From positions 1 to 7,126 of the forward strand of contig JAGZWV010000078.1 of the NCBI GenBank assembly GCA_018378775.1: 7,126 nucleotides of DNA, in the 5' to 3' direction. This DNA comes from Collinsella sp. (GTDB taxonomy: Bacteria > Actinomycetota > Coriobacteriia > Coriobacteriales > Coriobacteriaceae). The notes under the pieces are model-generated. The model made no database searches. It had not been told where the DNA came from and saw only the letters and a list, made by a program, of their open reading frames with translations. A program made the translations under genes and the position numbers. Of this stretch, positions 1-4,960 are shown piece after piece. Positions within the stretch are counted from its first letter, which is position 1. The number at the start of each line of letters is the position of its first letter.

Positions 1-999
1 CTGCAGGTAGTCCAGGATGATGATTGCCTTCTCCTTGTTATGGAGCATGCGGCGGCTCTTGGCGCGAATCTCGGTCACTGTGGTGCCGGGCGTATCGTCG
101 ATCAGAATATCGAGCTTGGACAAGGTCTGCGTGGCCTCGTTGATGTTGGCCCACTGCTCGGGGCTAATGCGACCCATGCGGAAGTCACTGATCGAGATCA
201 TGGCATAGGCGCAAATCAGGCGCTGGGCAATTTCCTTGCCCGACATCTCCAGTGAAAAGAAGCCAACGGTATAGCCCGCAGCGGCGGCATTCAGCGCCAG
301 GTTCAGAGCGAACGACGTCTTACCCACGGCAGGGCGGGCGCCGATAATGATGAGCTGGCCCTCGCGGAAGCCCATGAGCATGCGGTCGAGCGACGGGAAG
401 CCGGTGGGCACGCCCGCGGCCTGTCCGCCGGCCTTGCACACTTCCTCGGCCTCGTTATAGGCCTCGACCATAAACTCGGTCAGTGTCTTATAGCTCGACT
501 TGACCTCGCGCGCCGTGACCTTGAGTAGCTTGCTCTCGGCCAGCTCGACAACCTCTTTGGTGTCGGTGGGGGCGTTATATGCCAGCGCGTTGATCTCGTT
601 GGTGGCGCCGATCAGCTCGCGCAGCATCGAGTCGCGACGGACGATGGCGGCATGGTGCTGCCAGTTCACGAGCGACAGGGTCTGACCCATCAGCTCCAAA
701 ATGTAGGCCTCGCCGCCCACGGCATCAAGCTTGTTGATGCTGCGCAGGTAATCGATCAGCGATATGGAGTCGATGGGAATGCGGCTGTTGTACATATCGA
801 CCATCGCGGTGTAGATGGTCTTATGAATGGGCCGGTAGAAGTCATCGGGCTGCAGCTCGACCTGGGCCTCCTCGACCACCTCGGGCGACAGCAGCATGGC
901 GGCCAGTACATTGGCCTCTGCATCTTGGTTTTGAGGGAGACCCAACTTGGAGCCACGGTCCTCGACCGTCAGCCCCGCCTCCCTTTCGTCATATGCCAT
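1..999 (-). CDS. dnaB: Replicative DNA helicase DnaB, N-terminal 333 residues (cut by window edge)
   Basis: Hexameric ATP-dependent helicase that unwinds DNA ahead of the replisome in the cytoplasm. I translated the minus strand by hand; the frame is open from 999 to the left edge, giving 333 residues of a protein usually about 450 long, so the C-terminal part of the RecA-like core is missing. The N-terminal helical domain (about residues 22-125, starting LPQNQDAEANVLAAML) is followed by a linker and the RecA core. Walker A is GARPAVGKTS at 220-229, the catalytic Glu lies in SLEMS (E251), and Walker B is IIILDYLQ ending at the edge (D330). No intein is seen in this part. The start at 999 has GAGG six bases upstream; in-frame ATGs at 1005 and 1011 are possible but lack a Shine-Dalgarno sequence. 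It lies 224 bases after rplI, beyond a terminator, so it is probably transcribed at least partly on its own. Confidence 0.96.
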   Translation of the reverse strand, partial: MAYDEREAGLTVEDRGSKLGLPQNQDAEANVLAAMLLSPEVVEEAQVELQPDDFYRPIHKTIYTAMVDMYNSRIPIDSISLIDYLRSINKLDAVGGEAYILELMGQTLSLVNWQHHAAIVRRDSMLRELIGATNEINALAYNAPTDTKEVVELAESKLLKVTAREVKSSYKTLTEFMVEAYNEAEEVCKAGGQAAGVPTGFPSLDRMLMGFREGQLIIIGARPAVGKTSFALNLALNAAAAGYTVGFFSLEMSGKEIAQRLICAYAMISISDFRMGRISPEQWANINEATQTLSKLDILIDDTPGTTVTEIRAKSRRMLHNKEKAIIILDYLQ

Positions 1000-1032
1000 G
1001 AGCATCCTCATTCATATCGCTTGCGAGCATCC

Positions 1033-1041
1033 ATAGTATCA
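1033..1041 (-). promoter_or_regulatory. Possible extended -10 promoter element for dnaB
   Basis: On the minus strand this reads TGATACTAT, a TG-n-hexamer arrangement with four of six matches to TATAAT, about 34 bases before the dnaB start and downstream of the rplI terminator. No convincing -35 hexamer is visible at normal spacing. The position is sensible, because a terminator separates dnaB from rplI, but the match is weak. Confidence 0.25.
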
Positions 1042-1153
1042 GCCACAGCCCCAAAACGGGCCGCGCCCCGGCAATCATCACCGAACGAAACGGATGAACG
1101 GTCCCGCATGTGGGACTTCACCACAACGCCTGCCATGGCGCTCGCCGAGCGTA

Positions 1154-1191
1154 GAAAACAAAAGGGCGCCCTGGTCTCCCAGAGCGCCCTT
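1154..1191 (-). terminator. Intrinsic terminator after rplI
   Basis: A 13-bp stem (arms 1162-1174 and 1179-1191, four-base loop) sits 33 bases after the rplI stop. Read as minus-strand RNA every position pairs, with one U-G wobble; read as plus-strand RNA the same position is a C-A mismatch. The minus-strand stem is followed by a U-rich run (UUUUGUUUU, complement of about 1154-1163). Orientation and U-tract both point to termination of the rpsF-ssb-rpsR-rplI transcript. Confidence 0.85.
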
Positions 1192-1223
1192 CTTAGAACA
1201 AGATTGTTGCGTTGCAGCAAATG

Positions 1224-1763
1224 CTACTCGGCAGCAGCCTCAGTCTCGACCTCGGCGGTCTCGGCCTCGGCGACCTCAGCGGTCTCCTCAGCCTCAGCCT
1301 CGGCAGCGAGCTCCTCGGCGGTAACGCCAACGAGAACGACAACCTCGGCCTTGATCTCGCGGTACAGCGAGATGGCAACGGTGTGGGCACCGGCAACCTT
1401 GATGGGCTTACCGAGCTCGACGCGCTTGCGGTCGATGTCCATACCGAGCTGAGCCTTGATGGCGTCAGCGATCATAGCGGCGGTAACGGAGCCAAAGAGG
1501 ATGCCCTCGTCGCCGACCTTGACGTCAACGGTGACCGTCTTGCCCTCGAAGGCAGCCTTGGTCTCGTTGGCGGTAGCCAGACGGACGGCCTCGCGCTTGG
1601 CGATGTTGTTGCGACGCTCGTCAAGCTGCTTGAGGTTGCCCTTGGTGGCGGCAACAGCGAGCTTCTTGGGGAACAGGAAGTTCTCAGCGTAACCCTGAGC
1701 GACCTCTACGACGTCACCCTCGCCGCCCTTGCCCTTGATCTCATCGAGAAGAATAACCTTCAT
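1224..1763 (-). CDS. rplI: 50S ribosomal protein L9 with long acidic C-terminal tail
   Basis: Large-subunit protein that binds 23S rRNA near the base of the L1 stalk and helps keep the reading frame. The N-terminal domain carries the family signature (GKGGEGDVVEV followed by GYAENFLFP, residues 11-32), then the connecting helix (about 42-75) and the C-terminal domain with LFGSVTAAMIADAI (89-102). The usual L9 length is near 148-150; this one has 179 residues because about 30 extra residues, almost all Ala, Glu, Val and Thr, follow the folded domain (149-179). The start at 1763 has AAGGGAG just upstream. It lies 15 bases after rpsR in the same transcript and is followed by a clear terminator. 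The tail's function is unknown to me; its low-complexity coding DNA (about 1227-1320) is rich in GAG/GCC repeats. Confidence 0.96.
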   Translation of the reverse strand: MKVILLDEIKGKGGEGDVVEVAQGYAENFLFPKKLAVAATKGNLKQLDERRNNIAKREAVRLATANETKAAFEGKTVTVDVKVGDEGILFGSVTAAMIADAIKAQLGMDIDRKRVELGKPIKVAGAHTVAISLYREIKAEVVVLVGVTAEELAAEAEAEETAEVAEAETAEVETEAAAE

Positions 1764-1778
1764 GATGCGTCTCCCTTC

Positions 1779-2045
1779 TTAGCCGCGGTCGCGGTTGCCA
1801 CGAGAGGAAACCACGGGGACGGTGTACGGCAGGAGAGCCATCTCGCGGGCGCGCTTGATGGCGTTGGCGATGTCATGCTGATGCTGCGTGCAAGCGCCAG
1901 TGACGCGACGGGGCTTGATCTTGCCACGGTCGGTCATGTACTTACGGAGAAGCTGAGTATCCTTATAGTCGATGAACTCAGTGTTCTCCTTGCAGAACTG
2001 GCAGTACTTACGACGCGGCTGACGTGCAGAAAAATCATTAGCCAT
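1779..2045 (-). CDS. rpsR: 30S ribosomal protein S18, zinc-ribbon type
   Basis: Small-subunit protein that sits on the platform and binds 16S rRNA as a heterodimer with S6. The product is 88 residues. It carries a probable zinc site: Cys15 and Cys18 (YCQFC) with Cys52 and His55 (CTQH), as in the cysteine-containing (C+) S18 forms; this type is often paired elsewhere with zinc-independent paralogues under zinc control, but none is in the window. The basic core KIKPRRVTGACTQHQHDIANAIKRAR is typical. I chose the ATG at 2045, which has AAAGGT nine bases upstream and gives the usual MANDF-type start; a longer open frame to 2096 would add 17 unrelated residues that overlap a spacer hairpin. It lies between ssb (72-base gap) and rplI (15-base gap). 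Confidence 0.96.
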   Translation of the reverse strand: MANDFSARQPRRKYCQFCKENTEFIDYKDTQLLRKYMTDRGKIKPRRVTGACTQHQHDIANAIKRAREMALLPYTVPVVSSRGNRDRG

Positions 2046-2064
2046 GTCAAAATACCTTTCGTTT

Positions 2065-2090
2065 GGCAACTTCGGCGAACCGAAGCCGCC
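2065..2090 (-). promoter_or_regulatory. Strong RNA hairpin in the ssb-rpsR spacer
   Basis: Minus-strand RNA forms an 11-bp stem (arms 2080-2090 and 2065-2075) capped by a UUCG loop. Nine pairs are Watson-Crick and two are G-U. In plus-strand RNA the two wobble positions become A-C mismatches, so the structure fits the direction of transcription. No U-tract follows, and it ends about 19 bases before the rpsR start, so it is not an ordinary terminator. It might be a processing or mRNA-stability site, or an element affecting rpsR translation; the role is inferred. Confidence 0.6.
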
Positions 2091-2117
2091 TCTCACTCAA
2101 AAATAGGTGAACAACCC

Positions 2118-2570
2118 TTAGAACGGGATGTCCTCATCGTAGACGTCGACCGCGGGCGGCGTAGCCACCGGTGCGGCAGGACGTGCTGCGGGCGCGGGAG
2201 CTGCGGGGGCGTAACCGCCCTGGTCGTAGCCACCCTGGCCACCACGGGAGCTCATAAACTCGATCTCATCGACGATGACCTCAAGCTTGCTCCGGCGCTG
2301 GCCGTCGCGCTCCCAAGAGCTGTAGCGCAGCTTGCCCTCGATCGCGACCTTGTTTCCCTTTGCCAGGAAACGGCTCACGGCCTCGGCGCGGGTGCCGAAC
2401 ATAGTGCAGTCGACAAAGTTGGGATAGTCCTCCCACTCGCCAGTCTGCGCGTTGCGGCGACGATCGTTCACGGCGACGCCAAAAGACAGAACCTGGGTTC
2501 CGCCGGCGGTGGCGCGCAGCTCGGGATCGCGGGTGAGGTTACCGGTGATGTTCACTCGATTGATGCTCAT
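2118..2570 (-). CDS. ssb: Single-stranded DNA-binding protein
   Basis: Coats single-stranded DNA during replication, recombination and repair, and recruits partner enzymes through its C-terminal tip. The product is 150 residues. An OB fold spans about 1-106 (MSINRVNITGNLTRDPELR at the start, then NFVDCTMFGTRAEAV and YSSWERDGQRRSKLEVIVDEIEFM). A Gly/Gln/Tyr-rich then Ala/Pro-rich flexible linker covers about 108-142, and the acidic tip ends in YDEDIPF. It looks intact and of normal length. The start at 2570 has AGAGGAAG about nine bases upstream. It lies between rpsF (48-base gap) and rpsR, the usual place for the housekeeping SSB, and is co-transcribed with the ribosomal genes. Confidence 0.97.
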   Translation of the reverse strand: MSINRVNITGNLTRDPELRATAGGTQVLSFGVAVNDRRRNAQTGEWEDYPNFVDCTMFGTRAEAVSRFLAKGNKVAIEGKLRYSSWERDGQRRSKLEVIVDEIEFMSSRGGQGGYDQGGYAPAAPAPAARPAAPVATPPAVDVYDEDIPF

Positions 2571-2618
2571 AACTCACTACTTCCTCTTGGGGCACAAGCC
2601 CAGTCCAAAACGACAGTC

Positions 2619-2912
2619 TTACTCCTGGTCGTCGCGACGGACGATCATGTGGCGGACCACAGCGTCGGTGATGCGCAGGACGCGATCAAGCTCGGCGATC
2701 TGGGTAGGATCTGCGTGGAAGTTGATGAGGGTGTAGTCACCATCGGTGAGGTCGTTGATCTCGTAGGCGAGCTTGCGCTTGCCCCACTCGTCAACGGAGT
2801 CGACCTTGCCAGCGCCCTCAGCGATCGTGGTATCGATACGCTTCATAACAGCGAGACGAGTCTCGGGGTCGAGCGACGGGTCAACAAAGAACAGCAGTTC
2901 ATAAGCCTTCAT
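2619..2912 (-). CDS. rpsF: 30S ribosomal protein S6
   Basis: Small-subunit protein that partners with S18 on the 16S rRNA platform. The product is 97 residues, a normal length, beginning MKAYELLFFVDPSLD and including WGKRKLAYEINDLTDGDYTLINF (about 43-66) and the conserved RITDAVVRHMIVR end. The open frame extends seven codons upstream to 2933, but the ATG at 2912 is preceded by an excellent AGGAGGTGA at good spacing and gives the family's normal N-terminus, so I use it. It is the first gene of the rpsF-ssb-rpsR-rplI transcript. A leader hairpin lies about 27 bases upstream of the start and may be a site of autoregulation. Confidence 0.96.
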   Translation of the reverse strand: MKAYELLFFVDPSLDPETRLAVMKRIDTTIAEGAGKVDSVDEWGKRKLAYEINDLTDGDYTLINFHADPTQIAELDRVLRITDAVVRHMIVRRDDQE

Positions 2913-2938
2913 ATTGTCACCTCCTCTGGGCAAATGTG

Positions 2939-2967
2939 GCTTCAGGTCGTGAAGGTGCGCCTGAAGC
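2939..2967 (-). promoter_or_regulatory. Hairpin in the rpsF 5' leader, candidate S6:S18 autoregulatory site
   Basis: The minus-strand leader contains an exact 8-bp stem (GCUUCAGG with CCUGAAGC) around a 13-base loop containing ACC, ending 26 bases before the rpsF start and just ahead of the Shine-Dalgarno sequence. rpsF leaders in many bacteria carry a structured site bound by the S6:S18 complex. I cannot confirm that this hairpin matches the consensus, so the regulatory role is inference from position and structure. Confidence 0.4.
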
Positions 2968-3189
2968 AGGAAAAGACTTGGTAATAATATCTTTCAACCT
3001 CCCAACGGGCATAAGGCTGTGGTCGCAAAATGCATGCCAGTGGTCCACAGCACCACCCAAAGATTTTTAAATTCATTGCCAAGTCGCTTATGAATACCCC
3101 TTTTGAACAATTGAGTTGATCAACCACGCTGGTCGGAAGCCGTTTTTTGTCACCTCAAACCCCACTGCAACGCCAAGCGCGGCCGAACG
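2968..3189. other. Divergent intergenic region between rpsF and the tRNA-Ser genes
   Basis: No gene is supported here. It must hold the rpsF promoter on the minus strand. One minus-strand -10-like TATTAT lies at about 2986-2991, but I find no good -35 at normal spacing, so I do not call the promoter. A perfect 10-bp palindrome GTTGATCAAC is at 3115-3124 and could be an operator or chance. The short open frames across this region look like noise. Confidence 0.5.
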
Positions 3190-3242
3190 TTTTAAAAAAT
3201 GCCAACTTTTCTGTTTGCACTTTGCGATTCCTCGTGTATACT
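3190..3242 (+). promoter_or_regulatory. Promoter for the tRNA-Ser genes
   Basis: A -35 TTGCAC at 3215-3220 and a -10 TATACT at 3237-3242 are separated by 16 bases. An A/T-rich tract (TTTTAAAAAAT, 3190-3200) upstream is placed like an UP element, common at stable-RNA promoters. Transcription would begin near 3249, about ten bases before the first tRNA. Confidence 0.8.
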
Positions 3243-3258
3243 GACTTTCGCATTTAAC

Positions 3259-3349
3259 GGAGAGTTGTCCGAGTGGCCGAAGGAGCACGATTGGAAATCG
3301 TGTAGGCGTCAAAAGCGTCTCCAGGGTTCAAATCCCTGACTCTCCGCCA
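3259..3349 (+). tRNA. tRNA-Ser (anticodon GGA)
   Basis: Class II tRNA reading UCC/UCU codons. The acceptor stem GGAGAGT pairs with ACTCTCC (3339-3345), followed by discriminator G3346, the serine-type base, and an encoded CCA (3347-3349). The anticodon stem CACGA/TCGTG encloses TTGGAAA, with anticodon GGA at 3293-3295. A long variable arm (about 3303-3320) and the T arm CAGGG-TTCAAAT-CCCTG complete it. All stems pair, so it looks functional. It is driven by the promoter just upstream and followed by a terminator. Confidence 0.97.
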
Positions 3350-3357
3350 GTTAATTC

Positions 3358-3388
3358 CAAAGCAGGCCTTCGAGCCTGCTTTGTTTTT
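3358..3388 (+). terminator. Intrinsic terminator between the two tRNA-Ser genes
   Basis: A perfect 10-bp stem CAAAGCAGGC/GCCTGCTTTG (3358-3367 and 3374-3383) with a six-base CTTCGA loop is followed by GTTTTT. It ends ten bases before the second tRNA, leaving no room for a conventional promoter there, so the second tRNA must depend on read-through or on a promoter within the first unit. Confidence 0.9.
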
Positions 3389-3397
3389 ACCCCACGC

Positions 3398-3488
3398 GGA
3401 GGGGTGGCAGAGTGGTTGAATGCGGCGGTCTCGAAAACCGTTTGGCCTGTATAAGGTCACGAGGGTTCGAATCCCTCCTCCTCCGCCA
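3398..3488 (+). tRNA. tRNA-Ser (anticodon CGA)
   Basis: Class II tRNA reading UCG codons. The acceptor stem GGAGGGG pairs with CTCCTCC (3478-3484) with one G-U pair, followed by discriminator G3485 and an encoded CCA (3486-3488). The anticodon stem GCGGT/ACCGT encloses CTCGAAA, with anticodon CGA at 3432-3434. A long variable arm and the T arm GAGGG-TTCGAAT-CCCTC are present. It looks functional. It sits just after the terminator of the GGA tRNA and has its own terminator. Confidence 0.97.
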
Positions 3489-3499
3489 TTTAGATTGAG

Positions 3500-3526
3500 A
3501 AAGCTCCCTAGAATGGGAGCTTTTTT
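3500..3526 (+). terminator. Intrinsic terminator after tRNA-Ser (CGA)
   Basis: A perfect 9-bp stem AAAGCTCCC/GGGAGCTTT (3500-3508 and 3515-3523) with a six-base loop runs into six T residues (3521-3526), 11 bases after the tRNA end. Confidence 0.92.
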
Positions 3527-3558
3527 GTTATCGAAATACATCTCGATCCCGCGCTCCC

Positions 3559-3638
3559 CCAAACGTGTACGTCAGCCTCCAAAAACGACATTTTTCGACA
3601 TCTTTGGAGGCTGACGTACACGTTTGGATTGAGCTCAC
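3559..3638 (+). repeat. Palindromic repeat element, copy A
   Basis: Two perfect 25-base arms (3559-3583 and 3603-3627, containing TACGTCAGCCTCCAAA and its complement) surround a 19-base loop, followed by an 11-base tail ATTGAGCTCAC. The whole unit recurs in inverted orientation at 4749-4829, with three substitutions and one indel by hand alignment. The loop contains CGACAT twice, ten bases apart. It starts 33 bases after the tRNA terminator and ends ten bases past the stop codon of the minus-strand nuclease-like gene. There is no U-tract on either strand, so it is not a typical terminator. Confidence 0.92.
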
Positions 3639-3648
3639 GGGAGTGGCG

Positions 3649-4656
3649 CTATTCGGAAGGTGCCTCCTCGTCTCGTATGCTTTTCCAGTTGCGGATAAGT
3701 GCCTTGCGCAGTTCATTTTGCTTTCGTTGGTACTCGGTATCGGTGCATCGAGGCATGCCGAGTGCTTCGCGAATGTTGTTCATGGCGCGGTGAAAGGCGA
3801 GCTGGCTGCCGAACTGAGCCGAAGTGAGCGTAACGATTCGATATCCCATTTGGGAGAGAACGGCCTCTCGCTCCGCATCTGCTCCCTTGCGCTCGAGCTC
3901 ATCGTGAAAACCGCCCTTATATTCGATACCGAGCTCCCTGCGCTTATAGGTCACGAGCGCATCGATTTTGAGTGTTCGAGCTTTGGCGCAATGCCAGAGA
4001 CGTTGAGGGATCTCGAGCGGTTTGTTGAGTTCGATACCTCGGATGCCAACGCCGCCTTCGCTTGTTGGGAGCGAGAGGGCGATTGCCGAAGCGGTCTCCA
4101 TAGGCGAGGCCGAGTGATCGTAGATGTGCCTGAGCGCGAGCCGTGCACGTGTGGCACCGGGTTTGCCGGGGTGCCGATCGAGCAGTTCGGTTATTTCATC
4201 CTTGGAGGTGGTGGCTGGTTGCTCGGTATAAGGGTCGGCGGGATTGAGCCTCATGCGATAATCGGCGCAAACTTCATAGCCATATTCGAGATATTCGATC
4301 CTATCCATCCACTCGGCAGCGAGCACGAAGGCGAAGGCTTCGTCGGTGATGAAGATTCCGGGCGTCAACTCGTTAATATGCTCGTAGGGAAGATTTTGTC
4401 CAAGAATGTGGCAAACGACGCCTTTGGTACGAATTCGCTCGAATTCGAATACAACCGCGATATCGATAGTCTTAAGCATATCGGACGGAATGCCGCAGTC
4501 GGTAAGGGCCTGTCGTATGCGCGCAACACGTTGCTGGGTGGAGATGCCTTGTGCGCCTATCTGGTAGTCGTGCCGCGCAAGAGACTGAACCAAATTCTGG
4601 GGTGCATGATGGACAAGCCATGCGGTTTTATGCGAAATGAGAACAGGGGTATCCAT
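3649..4656 (-). CDS. Uncharacterised protein with C-terminal DUF559/PD-(D/E)XK nuclease-like domain
   Basis: The product is 335 residues; I do not recognise a named gene. The C-terminal part (about 226-300) has the layout of DUF559 or Vsr-like endonuclease folds: IDAL with D232, a strand ELGIEYKGG giving an E-x-K pair (E245, K247), His251, then a helix and GYRIVTLTSAQFGS. These residues are intact, so a metal-dependent nuclease is plausible but unproven. The N-terminal part (about 1-135, with SHKTAWLVHH, VCHILGQNLP, FITDEAFAF and EYGYEVCADYR) resembles a family I recall in Coriobacteriia, sometimes given AbiEi-antitoxin-like names; that link is tentative. No membrane segment or signal peptide is seen. 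The ATG at 4656 has GAGAGG six bases upstream. The gene is lone, has lower GC than its neighbours and lies inside an inverted pair of palindromic repeats, suggesting acquisition. Confidence 0.82.
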   Translation of the reverse strand: MDTPVLISHKTAWLVHHAPQNLVQSLARHDYQIGAQGISTQQRVARIRQALTDCGIPSDMLKTIDIAVVFEFERIRTKGVVCHILGQNLPYEHINELTPGIFITDEAFAFVLAAEWMDRIEYLEYGYEVCADYRMRLNPADPYTEQPATTSKDEITELLDRHPGKPGATRARLALRHIYDHSASPMETASAIALSLPTSEGGVGIRGIELNKPLEIPQRLWHCAKARTLKIDALVTYKRRELGIEYKGGFHDELERKGADAEREAVLSQMGYRIVTLTSAQFGSQLAFHRAMNNIREALGMPRCTDTEYQRKQNELRKALIRNWKSIRDEEAPSE

Positions 4657-4711
4657 TGAGGGCCTCTCGCTCTGAGCCGGTATCCAACTCTTATGTCCGT
4701 TGAAGTGGGGA

Positions 4712-4741
4712 AATATACCGGATGTGAGTAAATCAACTCAC
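4712..4741 (-). promoter_or_regulatory. Possible promoter and operator-like inverted repeat for the nuclease-like gene
   Basis: A minus-strand TATATT (complement of 4712-4717) is a reasonable -10 about 55 bases before the gene, with only a poor -35 (TGAGTT) 17 bases upstream. The exact inverted repeat GTGAGT-N6-ACTCAC (4724-4741) overlaps the spacer and -35 region, where a repressor could act. Both are weak short matches. Confidence 0.3.
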
Positions 4742-4748
4742 TCATGCT

Positions 4749-4829
4749 GTGAGCTCAATCCAAACATGTACGTCAGCCTCCAAAGATGTCGGAAAATGTC
4801 GTTTTTGGAGGCTGACGTACATGTTTTGG
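4749..4829 (-). repeat. Palindromic repeat element, copy B (inverted relative to copy A)
   Basis: Its reverse complement matches copy A across the whole 80-base unit, including the GAGCTCA tail (4749-4759 here). The arms are 4760-4784 and about 4804-4829, with one extra T in the outer right arm. The G-C pair of copy A (3565 with 3621) is A-T here (4766 with 4822), so pairing is kept although both bases changed. The loop again holds two hexamers (ATGTCG) ten bases apart. It lies 92 bases upstream of the nuclease-like gene's start and 131 bases before the TRIC-family gene. The stretch 4830-4960 beyond it contains no gene and no clear promoter. Confidence 0.92.
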
Positions 4830-4960
4830 ACCCTTGGCATTCCAGTAACGCCACGCCCGCATCCAGTCCCGACCGTTTGCCGAGCAATAGGATCGCAATC
4901 GGCGCCGAACATGTACTATGTACGGGCATTGTCTAAACCCACAATCCAAAGGACCCCATC

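Noticed and set aside
652..1452. A 266-codon plus-strand open frame opposite dnaB and the start of its spacer
   Set aside because: It is antisense to clearly conserved DnaB sequence and crosses the rplI terminator.
1212..2984. A 590-codon plus-strand open frame, longer than any complete gene here
   Set aside because: It runs antisense across rplI, rpsR, ssb and rpsF, all unmistakable, and its translation is low-complexity with no recognisable domain. It is a by-product of GC-rich codon use on the other strand.
3017..3050. Possible DnaA boxes (CTGTGG and TCCACA motifs) upstream of rpsF
   Set aside because: The best match to TTATCCACA has two mismatches and there is no cluster, so it does not support an origin.
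3130..3147. CGG-AAG-CCG followed by six T residues, resembling a small terminator
   Set aside because: The stem is only three or four base pairs and there is no upstream plus-strand gene to terminate.
3254..3562. A minus-strand open frame of about 100 codons over the tRNA pair
   Set aside because: It is antisense to two intact tRNA genes and gives the familiar spurious GGGGIRTL-type peptide.
3565..4659. A 364-codon plus-strand open frame opposite the nuclease-like gene
   Set aside because: It starts inside the copy A palindrome and is the mirror of the minus-strand gene, which has a ribosome-binding site and recognisable motifs.
3559..4829. The two palindromes as ends of a classical insertion sequence, or as a CRISPR array
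   Set aside because: There is no transposase, no evident target duplication, only two copies in inverted orientation, and the spacing contains a gene rather than spacers.
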